From: Hyphomonadaceae bacterium
GTDB lineage: Bacteria > Pseudomonadota > Alphaproteobacteria > Caulobacterales > Aquidulcibacteraceae
Reading direction: 5' to 3'
Length of the DNA stretch: 64,000 nucleotides
Assembly (NCBI GenBank): GCA_023384105.1
Contig: JAHDXR010000004.1
Span: 62,001-126,000, forward strand
Numbering within the stretch: the first letter of the stretch is position 1; every line of letters starts with the position of its first letter. The position numbers were made by a program, and so were the translations under genes. Below the pieces are notes generated by a model. The model searched no databases, was not told the origin of the DNA, and saw nothing but the letters and a program-made list of their open reading frames with translations. This document shows positions 28,738-35,601 of the stretch, piece after piece.

Positions 28738-29433
28738 CTATTCGACGACCTTCAGGTTCACGGCCTTCGGGCCCTTGCCCTTGGTGTCGGGCAGGGTCTG
28801 GAAGTTCACGCGCTGGCCTTCGACCAGCTGGGTGAGGCCCGCGCGCTCGACCGCGCTCACGTGCACGAACACGTCCGCGCCGCCGCCGTCCGGCGTGATG
28901 AAGCCGAAGCCGCGCGCGCCGTTGAAGAACTTCACGGTGCCGTCCTGCGGATCGCCGAGCGGCTGGCGCGGAGGCCGGTCGCCGCCGCCGAAGCCGCCGC
29001 CTTCACGCGGCCCGCGGAAACCGCCGCCGCCGCCACCGTAGCCGCCGCCACCGCCGCCGCCACGATAGCCGCCGCCACCGCCGCCGCCGCGATAGCCGCC
29101 ACCGCCGCCTTCACGGCCGCCGCCGAAGCCGCCGCCGCCGCCGCGATACCCGCCGCCGCCATAGCCGCCGCCTCCACCGCCGCCGCGGTCACCGCCGCCG
29201 CCACGATAGCCGCCGCCACCGCCGCCGCCGCGGTATCCGCCACCGCCGCCGCCGTATCCGCCGCCACCACCACCGTATCCGCCACCGCCGCCGCCAAAGC
29301 CGCCGCCGCCGCCACCAAAGTCACCGCCGCCACCGAATTCCGGCGTGTCTCTTTCCCGGCCCCGTCCGCCGCGCTTTTCTTTCTTCTTGCCGTTGTCGTC
29401 GTCGTCGCCGCCAAATTCGTCGTCGAAACTCAT
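28738..29433 (-). CDS. Cold-shock domain protein with long glycine-rich N-terminus
   Basis: 231 aa. It starts MSFDDEFGGDDDDNGKKKEKRGGRGRERD, then about 120 residues of GGGGGYRGGGG/GGGFGG repeats with RGG and YRGG elements. A canonical cold-shock domain from residue 164 has KFFNGARGFGFITPDGGG (RNP1), then DVFVHVSAV (RNP2). The CSD binds single-stranded RNA or DNA; the RGG-type tail may add RNA affinity and drive condensation. The order (disordered tail first) is the reverse of plant glycine-rich CSPs. A terminator follows at 28680-28711. Confidence 0.88.
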   Translation of the reverse strand: MSFDDEFGGDDDDNGKKKEKRGGRGRERDTPEFGGGGDFGGGGGGFGGGGGGYGGGGGGYGGGGGGYRGGGGGGGYRGGGGDRGGGGGGGYGGGGYRGGGGGFGGGREGGGGGYRGGGGGGGYRGGGGGGGYGGGGGGFRGPREGGGFGGGDRPPRQPLGDPQDGTVKFFNGARGFGFITPDGGGADVFVHVSAVERAGLTQLVEGQRVNFQTLPDTKGKGPKAVNLKVVE

Positions 29434-29643
29434 TTCCACTTTTCCTGATTGAGGCCGAGGCGCGCGCCATCGGCCGCGCGTGCGCAACGGCGCACGCGCT
29501 TCACCGCGAATTCCTGCTTTGTTGGGGAAAGAAAACTCTGCCGCACTCTGCGGAACTTCGCACCTTAACCGGCCGCCGGGCCGGCTTTTCACAACCGAGT
29601 TATGGGCGAGAGGGTTCCGCCGCGCAAGCCGCAAAGAGCTGCT

Positions 29644-30261
29644 TTACGCCGGATTCATCTCGTTTGCGGCTTTGCGTTTCTCCTGCGCCGCAACAATTTG
29701 CGACACGACCCAAGCGCCGAGGAGCTTGGAAGCAATGCCGGTCAAGACCGTGCCCCAGGCGAAGATTCCGGGCACGACCAGGGATGCAAGGCCGATGAAC
29801 ACCACCTGATCCAGGGGCGCGGACGCCAGGCTCGACATCATGATGCGCTGCGATAGCGGCCGGTTCGAGAAGGTGTAGACCGCCCAATCGACCGTCTCGC
29901 TGATCAGAAAGGCCAGCCCGCTGGCGACCACCACAGTGATCCATGAGGTGAGGGTGGAGAGCAGCAGGCCGATGATCATCGCCGCCCACACCCAGTGCTT
30001 CATCTCGCGCTGAGCGAAGTCGCGCACCACCAGCACGAGCCCGGTGACGATCGCCAGCGGCTGGAACTGTCCGCCGCCCAGCGCATCCGGGATCGGATAG
30101 GTCGGCACCGCCGCGAACGACCAGTTGATGAACGGCATCAGCCCGACATAAAGCGCCGCCCAGCGATAGCCGCTGAAGAAGAACGCCGCCATCGTGACGA
30201 GCACGACCGGCACGGCGATCTGCCATTGCTGCAGAAATGCGAAAATCTGTTCGAAGCTCAT
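29644..30261 (-). CDS. VUT-family transporter (queuosine-precursor type)
   Basis: 205 aa from MSFEQIFAFLQQWQ, with about six hydrophobic segments. The signature LVLVVRDFAQREMKHWVW plus SGLAFLISETVDWAVYTF matches the COG1738 vitamin-uptake/YhhQ group that imports preQ0/preQ1 in several bacteria. The C-terminal LLGAWVVSQIVAAQEKRK is basic. Substrate is inferred from family only. An IS1595-type element is inserted 52 bp upstream of the start and has probably displaced or altered the original promoter. Confidence 0.75.
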   Translation of the reverse strand: MSFEQIFAFLQQWQIAVPVVLVTMAAFFFSGYRWAALYVGLMPFINWSFAAVPTYPIPDALGGGQFQPLAIVTGLVLVVRDFAQREMKHWVWAAMIIGLLLSTLTSWITVVVASGLAFLISETVDWAVYTFSNRPLSQRIMMSSLASAPLDQVVFIGLASLVVPGIFAWGTVLTGIASKLLGAWVVSQIVAAQEKRKAANEMNPA

Positions 30262-30302
30262 GGGCCCGTCCCCGCCCGTCTTTGTCGGCAGGTTCGCGCG
30301 GC

Positions 30303-30316
30303 GTGACAAGCGTCAC
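30303..30316. promoter_or_regulatory. GTGAC-N4-GTCAC dyad at left IS junction
   Basis: GTGACAAGCGTCAC. An identical 14-mer in the same orientation lies at the right junction (33248-33261). The inner 8 bp ACAAGCGT (30306-30313) is the likely target duplication. The final CAC comes from the element's own end. Confidence 0.6.
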
Positions 30317-30336
30317 GATGGTGACCTTTGAACCAC
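30314..30336 (+). repeat. Left terminal inverted repeat of IS element
   Basis: 23 bp beginning CACGATGGTGACCTTTGA; the exact reverse complement is at 33228-33250. Both ends create the last or first three bases of the flanking GTGAC-N4-GTCAC dyad. Confidence 0.85.
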
Positions 30337-30364
30337 AACGACTATGGGTGGGGGCGAACAAAAA

Positions 30365-30385
30365 AGCCCGGCGTATCGCCGGGCT
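30365..30385. terminator. Bidirectional terminator inside the IS left end
   Basis: AGCCCGGCG-TAT-CGCCGGGCT has a 9-bp perfect stem flanked by AAAAAA on the left and TTTCGTTT on the right. It can stop transcription from either side. It would insulate the flanking VUT gene from transposase read-through. Confidence 0.8.
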
Positions 30386-30520
30386 TTCGTTTGCTGACGC
30401 CGTCCCAGGGTTTTAGCACGCGGCGGGACGGGAGGGCGCTCAGTATCGCTTTCAGCGCACACCTCCTTTGACCGTCGCTTGTGACGATCACCTAGGATGT
30501 GGGGGCGCGAACGTCTGGGC

Positions 30521-30694
30521 TCAACCCTCTTTTTCCCCCCAGCGCTTTTGCGCGGCCTTCCTGGCGATCTCAGACCGCTGCTTCTTCGTCAGCGCCTTTG
30601 CGCGCGCCTTGCCGCCCTTAAGTCCGCCAAGTCGTCCTAGCGCGACGGCGGCGGGGTTCTTCTCACTTGGGGCGCTTTTGCTTTTTCTTGCCAT
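30521..30694 (-). CDS. Small Lys/Gly-rich protein (57 aa), IS passenger
   Basis: It starts MARKSKSAPSEKNPAAVALG and continues with RLGGLKGGKARAKAL, then TKKQRSEIARKAAQKRWG. This pattern, AAVALGRLGGLKGGKAR followed by a SEIARKAA..RW helix, is a widespread family of tiny basic proteins of unknown role in mobile and plasmid DNA. It is highly positive, so nucleic-acid binding is plausible. It lies just downstream of the transposase on the same strand, within the TIRs. Confidence 0.65.
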   Translation of the reverse strand: MARKSKSAPSEKNPAAVALGRLGGLKGGKARAKALTKKQRSEIARKAAQKRWGEKEG

Positions 30695-30744
30695 GCCTCA
30701 GTTCCTTCGTTCGCTTTCGGCCTAGGCGTTTCCACGCACGCAGA

Positions 30745-31722
30745 TCAGCGTGCGTGCTGTCCTTTGCCGTGAGTCCGCCGATAGGTCAGGCGCTTGCCTT
30801 CCGCACCTGCCAGCAAGAGGTCCGCGCGTTGCTTATCATCAACACCCAGCTTCGTGCGGGTGTTATGGCGATAGTCGAACTCCGCAAGGTAGCGGTGCAG
30901 GTGCTTTTCTTGGCAGTGCTGATAGACGCCTTTCATGCCGCGTTTGAACACTGAGAAATAGCTTTCGGCGCTGTTGTTGTGGACGGGGCCGGTGGGCTCG
31001 TAACGCACATATTCCTCTTGGCTATGATCAACGCTTTCGTGGGCGGCGAACTCCTTGCCAACAGCCGTGTAAAGGCCGCTGCCATCAGTGTGCAGGCGGC
31101 TTTCCTTTGCGATGTTCTCGCGCACGATTTTTTGCACGGTCGGCAAATCGGCCTTTGCGACGTGGAAGGTGCGAGCCTGCCCGCCGCGCTCAATGAGCGT
31201 CACGATAGCGCGCTTGTCGCCAACGCGGCGGCTTCCGCCAAGCTTCGTCGTCGATCCGCGCTTGCGCTTCGTGCGGCGCTCCGAAGCCTCGGCAATTTTG
31301 CCGTGGTACGTTTCGTCAACCTCCACGACCTTGCCCGGCCCGCCGAGCGGCGCGGCCAAGCCGCCAGCTTTCATCGCCTCACGCACGCGATGCGTCATGA
31401 ACCAAGCGGCCTTCATCGACACGCCTAGCGAGCGGCGCACCTGATGCGAGCTGATACCCTTCTTGCTCGCGCACATCTGGTAGAAGACCCACAGCCACTT
31501 GCTGAGGCCGATGTGGGATTGCTCCATGACCGTCCCGGTCGTGGTCGAGAAATCCTTGCGGCATTCTTTCGCGCCGCAGCGATAGCGGCCTGCGCGCTTG
31601 GTCGCGTACTCAGCCCCGATCACACCGCAATGCGGGCACACACGGCCATCCGGCCAGCGGATACGCTCGAAATAGGCGCGGGCCGCTTCGTCGTCGTGGA
31701 ATTGGGGCTGCTGCAAGAACAT
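30745..31722 (-). CDS. IS1595-family (ISXO2-like) transposase
   Basis: 325 aa from MFLQQPQFHDDEAARAYFERIRWPDG; 45 in-frame codons upstream cover the promoter. An N-terminal zinc ribbon (CPHCG, then YRCGAKECRKDFS) precedes the catalytic domain: VVEVDETYHGK (first Asp), SRLHTDGSGLY (second Asp) and HNNSAESYFSVFKRGMKGVYQH (Asn/Glu third position). The C-terminal helix YLAEFDYRHNTR is typical of ISXO2-like enzymes. It catalyses cut-and-paste or related transposition and looks intact. Confidence 0.93.
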   Translation of the reverse strand: MFLQQPQFHDDEAARAYFERIRWPDGRVCPHCGVIGAEYATKRAGRYRCGAKECRKDFSTTTGTVMEQSHIGLSKWLWVFYQMCASKKGISSHQVRRSLGVSMKAAWFMTHRVREAMKAGGLAAPLGGPGKVVEVDETYHGKIAEASERRTKRKRGSTTKLGGSRRVGDKRAIVTLIERGGQARTFHVAKADLPTVQKIVRENIAKESRLHTDGSGLYTAVGKEFAAHESVDHSQEEYVRYEPTGPVHNNSAESYFSVFKRGMKGVYQHCQEKHLHRYLAEFDYRHNTRTKLGVDDKQRADLLLAGAEGKRLTYRRTHGKGQHAR

Positions 31723-31728
31723 GCTTCC

Positions 31729-31762
31729 TATATACAGGCCAATGCTTGAGCGGTCAAGCATT
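31729..31762 (-). promoter_or_regulatory. Transposase promoter with overlapping dyad
   Basis: On the minus strand, TTGACC (31757-31752) and TATATA (31734-31729) are 17 bp apart, a near-consensus sigma-70 promoter. A perfect dyad AATGCTTGA-GCGG-TCAAGCATT (31741-31762) covers the -35. The -10 ends only 6 bp before the transposase ATG, so the transcript is probably leaderless. The dyad may bind a repressor, perhaps one of the passenger proteins. Confidence 0.65.
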
Positions 31763-32060
31763 GCGCGAACGTTTATTCTGCGTGCGAGACGAGAGTCGTC
31801 GCGCGGACTCCAAAAACGTGAATCAAGCGTTGCTAACGTGCTGAAAGAATCCAACAAAAAGCGCTTGCGCCGTTGTTCACAGCGTCAGCGAATCCGCGCA
31901 ATTAATTGGATTGGCCAATGGAAACGGGCGGCACCTTCCACAGCACCGCCCGCCCCGTTTTCGACTTTGGTCCGGCGACGTTTGAGCGACACGCCGAACA
32001 TCAGCACGAATCTCAGACTAGCATCGTCTGGGGTTAAAGCGGAGTAGCTCGCCGCGACGA

Positions 32061-32252
32061 ATGAGCACAATGGTAATCACGATTGATGACGTTCCCGTAG
32101 TGAAGCTCGCGCTTCGCTTGGGCTATTGGCAGCACGTAATCGCTGCATACTTCCATGAAAACCAAGGCCGCATTTCCGAAATCAAAACGGGCAAGCTGTT
32201 TCCTGGCGCGCCCGTGGCAGATCACTTGCCGCCGGATTTCCCGCCTTTGTGA
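32061..32252 (+). CDS. Small HTH-like protein (63 aa), IS passenger
   Basis: The sequence includes DVPVVKLALRLGYWQHVIAA, then YFHENQGRISEIKTGKLFPG. The segment WQHVIAAYFHENQGRISEIKTGKLF reads as a compact helix-turn-helix like those in small mobile-element regulators. It could control the transposase through the dyad at 31741. It overlaps the opposite 51-aa ORF tail-to-tail by 31 bp. The 338 bp between the transposase start and this gene hold that dyad and promoter, otherwise nothing recognisable. Confidence 0.55.
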   Translation: MSTMVITIDDVPVVKLALRLGYWQHVIAAYFHENQGRISEIKTGKLFPGAPVADHLPPDFPPL

Positions 32253-32377
32253 CCGCTTGGCCGCTCGCGCTCCGGCGCGGGCGGTTTGCCCTTCACTTTG
32301 TCTGCGCCCTTTAGCGCTTGCTCGAAACGGCGCTGGGCTTCGACCCCACTGTATTGATCCTTGGGTTTCTTCGACAT
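32222..32377 (-). CDS. Small charged ORF (51 aa), IS passenger
   Basis: It begins MSKKPKDQYSGVEAQRRFEQ, has ALKGADKVKGKPP and ends HKGGKSGGK. Its composition (KKPKDQYS..EAQRRFEQALKGA) resembles small hydrophilic ORFs common in mobile DNA. It starts on the complement of the CATG that also starts the next rightward gene, so the two starts overlap by 2 bp. Function is unknown. Confidence 0.5.
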   Translation of the reverse strand: MSKKPKDQYSGVEAQRRFEQALKGADKVKGKPPAPERERPSGHKGGKSGGK

Positions 32378-33209
32378 GCAGAACGCCAGTTTTATCTACC
32401 GCGCGCCATCCCCGCCACCGGCGACGAACGACATCTTCTTCGAGTCAGTCGTGAAGCTTTATTGCGCCCGCCTGCACATTGAGCAAGTCAGCAAAATCTG
32501 GGAGCGAACGATCCAAAAGCACGCTGATGCCGTTGCCGATGTGAAACTCCGCCCCGAGGATGGATCGTTTGATCCGCTGCGCCCACGCCCAACTTACTTG
32601 CTGCCGCTCATGATGGGAAATGCCATCCGCAATCTCCGCAGCACCTTGGACTATCTGGTTTCGGCGCTTGCCCGCGAAGCCGGCCTCTCCGACGCTCAAA
32701 CCATCTTTCCATTCGCAGATAAACGCACAGGAATCCAATCGTCCTTCAATGAACCGCTCCCCGGCGACAAGGCGCGAAAAGGAAGGAAGGCGGGCGCGCT
32801 CTACGAGGTAAGCAGGCGCTATCCCGATCTGGAAACGGTCATCCTCGATCGCGTTCAGCCATACAGCGCTGATGATGGAGCCGGCCCCGGCGGGGATTTG
32901 ATCTGGCGCCTCGTGACGAGTGACAACATCGACAAACACCGGCTCATGACCACAATCATTCACCACACTCACATCGGCCACATCGCCTTCGGCAAGGGTT
33001 CGGAAATCAGCGGCATCGAAACTATCGGCCCGGTCCTTCGTCTCGGACCTGATACGGAGTTCCAGGGTCAGCCACAGCTTGCCTTCGACATATTGTTTGC
33101 CGAGCCAGCTCGCCTTGCCAACCGCCCAGTAGTGAGCACGCTCGTTGAGGCGAGCAATATCATCAGCCAGACGATCGAGACGTTCGAGGCGTACTTCAAG
33201 CGGGGCTAA
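32376..33209 (+). CDS. Hypothetical IS passenger protein (277 aa)
   Basis: From ATG at 32376 (MQNASFIYRAPSPPP). The segment MGNAIRNLRSTLDYLVSALAREAG resembles a recurrent motif of uncharacterised mobile-element and phage proteins (GDAIHNLRSALD.L). The segment DLIWRLVTSDNIDKHRLMTTIIHH follows later in such proteins. It is predicted to be mainly helical and cytoplasmic, with no signal or membrane segment. No catalytic signature is recognised. Codon use is less GC-biased than the chromosome around it. Confidence 0.65.
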   Translation: MQNASFIYRAPSPPPATNDIFFESVVKLYCARLHIEQVSKIWERTIQKHADAVADVKLRPEDGSFDPLRPRPTYLLPLMMGNAIRNLRSTLDYLVSALAREAGLSDAQTIFPFADKRTGIQSSFNEPLPGDKARKGRKAGALYEVSRRYPDLETVILDRVQPYSADDGAGPGGDLIWRLVTSDNIDKHRLMTTIIHHTHIGHIAFGKGSEISGIETIGPVLRLGPDTEFQGQPQLAFDILFAEPARLANRPVVSTLVEASNIISQTIETFEAYFKRG

Positions 33210-33227
33210 ACCCCAGATTTTGCGCTT

Positions 33228-33250
33228 GTGGTTCAAAGGTCACCATCGTG
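33228..33250 (-). repeat. Right terminal inverted repeat of IS element
   Basis: GTGGTTCAAAGGTCACC followed by ATCGTG, the exact reverse complement of the left end over 23 bp. It is followed by the direct repeat ACAAGCGT (33251-33258). Confidence 0.85.
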
Positions 33251-33261
33251 ACAAGCGTCAC
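33248..33261. promoter_or_regulatory. GTGAC-N4-GTCAC dyad at right IS junction
   Basis: GTGACAAGCGTCAC, 93 bp before the small peptide gene at 33355. It is followed by CGGCGGCCGGACGCGCG, resembling the sequence after the dyad at 10231. Before IS insertion this was probably a single site between the divergent VUT gene and the peptide gene. Confidence 0.5.
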
Positions 33262-33354
33262 GGCGGCCGGACGCGCGCGCGGCTAGCGTCCTCTCATCGC
33301 AACGACGCGATGCAAGCCGGCTCTAGCAAGCCAGTTCCAGCAAGGGAGGACGAC

Positions 33355-33447
33355 ATGACGAAGTTCTACTGCCTGATCGCCGCCGCCGCCGTGTTCTTCC
33401 CGCTGGCTATGGCCACGATGAACCAAGCCGCGATGATCGTCGCCTAA
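33355..33447 (+). CDS. Small membrane peptide (30 aa)
   Basis: MTKFYCLIAAAAVFFPLAMA, then a short polar-poor tail ending MIVA. A good Shine-Dalgarno AAGGGAGGA (33342-33350) precedes the ATG. It resembles the 28-aa peptide at 10284 (basic N-terminus, LIAAA, then F..LA) and shares the upstream dyad. It could be a single-span membrane peptide or a cleaved leader. The strong ribosome-binding site makes it more convincing than its relative. Confidence 0.55.
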   Translation: MTKFYCLIAAAAVFFPLAMATMNQAAMIVA

Positions 33448-33472
33448 CGGCGCGGCGCGCGCAGCGAGGGGG

Positions 33473-33498
33473 AAGGGCGCGGAGCGATCCGCGCCCTT
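33473..33498. terminator. Intrinsic terminator-like hairpin
   Basis: AAGGGCGCGGA-GCGA-TCCGCGCCCTT is an 11-bp stem with a GCGA tetraloop followed by TTT on the right. It ends the small peptide transcript. The left arm would also serve rlmJ, whose stop codon abuts it. Confidence 0.75.
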
Positions 33499-34325
33499 TA
33501 GCGCTGCTCCAGCCGCCAGCCGGGCCGGCCCTTGGTCAGCGCCTCGGCGAGGAACGGCAGCGCGTCGCGCAGCTCTTCCTCCAGGCCGTACGGCGGATTG
33601 ATCAGCAGCACGCTGGAGCCGACGAGCCGGCCTTCGGCTTGCGGCCGGTCCACCCAGAGATCGGCGCGCAGCGTGTCCTTCGCGCCTTGCGCGCGCGCCT
33701 CGTCGTCCGCCGCCGCCAGCGCGCTTTCGCTCTTCAGCGGGCGCCACCACAGATACGCGCCGTGGCCGAAGCGTTTCAGCGCCGGCCCCAGCGCGCGCGC
33801 CGCCTTCGCCAGTTCGTCCGGCGCCTCGTAGGGCGGATCGATCGCCACCAGCCCACGCCGCTGCGGCGGCGGCGAGAGTGCGCCCAGCGCCTCCCAGCCG
33901 TCGCGCGCATGCACCTGCACGTTGGGCTGGCGCGGCAGCGCCCGGCGCAGCGCCGCGTGCTCCTCCGGGTGCAGCTCGCACGCCATCAGCACGTCCTGCT
34001 CGCGCAGCTGCGTCGTCGCCAGCGCTGGCGAGCCCGGATAGACGCGCAAGGCGCCGTCCTGGTTGAAGCCGCGCACCGCAGCGAGATAGCGCGCCACCAG
34101 CGGCGGCGGCGCCGGCCAGTCCCAGATGCGGCCGATCCCGTCGCGCCATTCGGGGCTGCGCTCGGCCTCCGCGCCGCCGAGATCGTAGAGCCCGCGCCCG
34201 GCATGGGTGTCCAGCACCGCGAACGGCGCGGGCTTGCGCCGCAGCGCTTCGAGGCAGAACAGCAGCACGGCGTGCTTCAAAACGTCGGCATGATTGCCCA
34301 CGTGAAAGGCATGGCGATAATTCAC
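33498..34325 (-). CDS. rlmJ: 23S rRNA (adenine(2030)-N6)-methyltransferase
   Basis: 275 aa, standard length. It starts MNYRHAFHVGNHADVLKHAVL, the hallmark N-terminus of the family. It shows DTHAGRGLYDLGG (SAM-binding motif I), MACELHPEEHAALRRAL and VAIDPPYEAPDEL, the catalytic DPPY motif for N6-adenine methylation. RlmJ modifies A2030 of 23S rRNA before 50S assembly. Stand-alone gene. Confidence 0.96.
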   Translation of the reverse strand: MNYRHAFHVGNHADVLKHAVLLFCLEALRRKPAPFAVLDTHAGRGLYDLGGAEAERSPEWRDGIGRIWDWPAPPPLVARYLAAVRGFNQDGALRVYPGSPALATTQLREQDVLMACELHPEEHAALRRALPRQPNVQVHARDGWEALGALSPPPQRRGLVAIDPPYEAPDELAKAARALGPALKRFGHGAYLWWRPLKSESALAAADDEARAQGAKDTLRADLWVDRPQAEGRLVGSSVLLINPPYGLEEELRDALPFLAEALTKGRPGWRLEQR

Positions 34326-34369
34326 CGGCCCGGCCTAGCTTGTGGGGCCAAGGCAGGAAAGGGGCGGCG

Positions 34370-34642
34370 ATGGACGGCTTCCGCGACAATGCAGCCGAGC
34401 ACCGGTACGAGTTCGACGCGCCGGAGGGCGTGTCGTTCGCCGACTATCGGGACGTTGAGGGCGTGCGCGTGATCCTGCACGTGGAGACGCCGGAGGCGGC
34501 GCGCGGCAAGGGCTACGCGCAGCAGCTGATGGATGCGGTGGTCGAGCAGGCGCGCAAGGACGGCCAGCGCCTGCGCGCCAGCTGTGCCTACGCCGTCGCC
34601 TATTTCCGCCGCCATCCCGCCGCGCAGGACGTGCTGGGTTAG
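34370..34642 (+). CDS. GNAT-like N-acetyltransferase (YidJ type)
   Basis: 90 aa from MDGFRDNAAEHRYEFD. It is a minimal GNAT domain: YRDVEGVRVILHVETPEAARGKGYAQQLMDAVVEQARKDGQRLRASCAYAVAYFRRHP. ARGKGYAQQLM is the acetyl-CoA pyrophosphate loop. The AYFRRHP ending is typical of the short COG2388 proteins. Acceptor unknown. Divergent from rlmJ with 44 bp between them. Confidence 0.85.
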   Translation: MDGFRDNAAEHRYEFDAPEGVSFADYRDVEGVRVILHVETPEAARGKGYAQQLMDAVVEQARKDGQRLRASCAYAVAYFRRHPAAQDVLG

Positions 34643-34678
34643 AGTTAGCTGAGCGCTTCGGCCAATCCGAGAGCGCGG

Positions 34679-35095
34679 TCAGAAGGCGGGAAATTCTTCG
34701 AGGAGGGCGCTGGCGTCAGCTGCGCTCTCTTTGAAGTCCGGGACGGATCCATGCGGGAAGCGGGGCGTCTGGTTGGCGTAGCGCTCCGTGACTTCATCTG
34801 TCGGGCCGTAATCCGCGACCACGCCATGTTCGAGCCAGAGCCCCTTGTTGCAGAAGTCGCGCAGCACGCCGCTTGAATGAGACGCCATCACCGTGATGCG
34901 GGATCCCGTATCGGCGGCGCGGGCGCGGGCGCGTTCGCGCGCGCTCCATGAAGAAGGCGTCGCCGGCGCCGATGACTTCGTCGACGAAGATGTCGCCCGG
35001 AAAAGACGTCGCCAGCGCGAACGAGAGGCGCACGGCCATACGGCCCTACGGGCGTGCGCCGCTCTGGGCGTAGGGAGGACATCCTCACTAAGCCC
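34679..35095 (-). pseudogene. Decayed ABC-type polysaccharide exporter ATPase (Wzt-like)
   Basis: Only the C-terminal half of the nucleotide-binding domain is left. MAVRLSFALATSFPGDIFVDEVIGAGDAFFMERAR (from 35039) contains the Walker B and D-loop. After a one-base shift near 34925 the sequence continues ERARARAADTGSRITVMASHSSGVLRDFCNKGLWLEHG with the H-switch His, to VTERYANQ. Walker A, Q-loop and most of the signature helix are gone. It borders the sugar gene cluster, so an O-antigen or capsule export system was probably lost here. Confidence 0.7.
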
Positions 35096-35131
35096 GGACT
35101 GGATATCGAGACTGCGGTGTGGGGTTTTCAA

Positions 35132-35601
35132 GGCTGGCCTTCGCCGCCTGTCTCAACCCGCTTCCCTGCCGGCGTCCCTGAAACTTCTTGTTAATTTTTC
35201 CAGGGATTTTGGCGCCCAACCATGCATAACTGGCAGCACGCATTGAACATTTTGCACCGCGTTAGCGGCGGAGACGCTCAGGTTCCCTCAAAGTCCCTGT
35301 ATTCTCCCAAAGAAATTAGGGAATTTCGGTTATTCGACGCCGGAGACTGGCTCTCTCGTGACTGTCTCCACCTGAGATCCGTTCACGCTGCCAGCGCCTT
35401 TAAGCTGTGCTGACGTTATCCACATCTTACTAAGTCGGCGCTGGGTCGCGAGCCTGCAGATCGGTGAGATTGCCGCGGGTGCTCGCCCCTCGACAGCCAA
35501 TCGCTGCTGATGAGTGCATTGCCGCGCGCCCTCGGAGCGCGTAAGAGGCCCATTGCGTAAGGCCGACATGCACTGCTATCTAAGGCTGTGGGGGAGAGGG
35601 G
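35132..35601. other. Non-coding, lower-GC stretch
   Basis: 470 bp between the pseudogene and the sugar dehydratase. It is richer in A and T than the rest of the window. TTCCAGGGATTTTGG, AAGTCCCTGTATTCTCCC and TTAGGGAATTTCGG give a loose series of CCCTGNA-like motifs. No convincing gene, tRNA or hairpin is seen. GGAGAGGGG near its right end is the ribosome-binding site of the next gene. It may be a scar of the same rearrangement that broke the ATPase. Confidence 0.5.

Larger units (their letters stand above)
30314..33250. mobile_element. IS1595-family element with passenger genes (2.94 kb)
   Basis: It is bounded by 23-bp perfect inverted repeats, 30314-30336 (CACGATGGTGACCTTTG...) and 33228-33250 (...CAAAGGTCACCATCGTG). 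Direct repeats ACAAGCGT lie immediately outside (30306-30313, 33251-33258), matching the 8-bp duplication usual for IS1595. Because the flank is itself palindromic, 20-22 bp TIRs with 10-14 bp repeats are also formally possible. Contents: a transposase, a small lysine/glycine-rich protein, an HTH-like small protein, a 51-aa ORF and a 277-aa protein. Confidence 0.85.

Noticed and set aside
28456-29448. Ala/Thr-rich frame opposite the cold-shock gene
   Set aside because: It is the antisense of the glycine codon repeats (GGN read as NCC/GCC); the CSD on the minus strand is unmistakable.
35222-35413. 63-aa frame in the 35.1-35.6 kb gap
   Set aside because: No ribosome-binding site, no family resemblance, and it runs through the CCCTGNA-type motif region.
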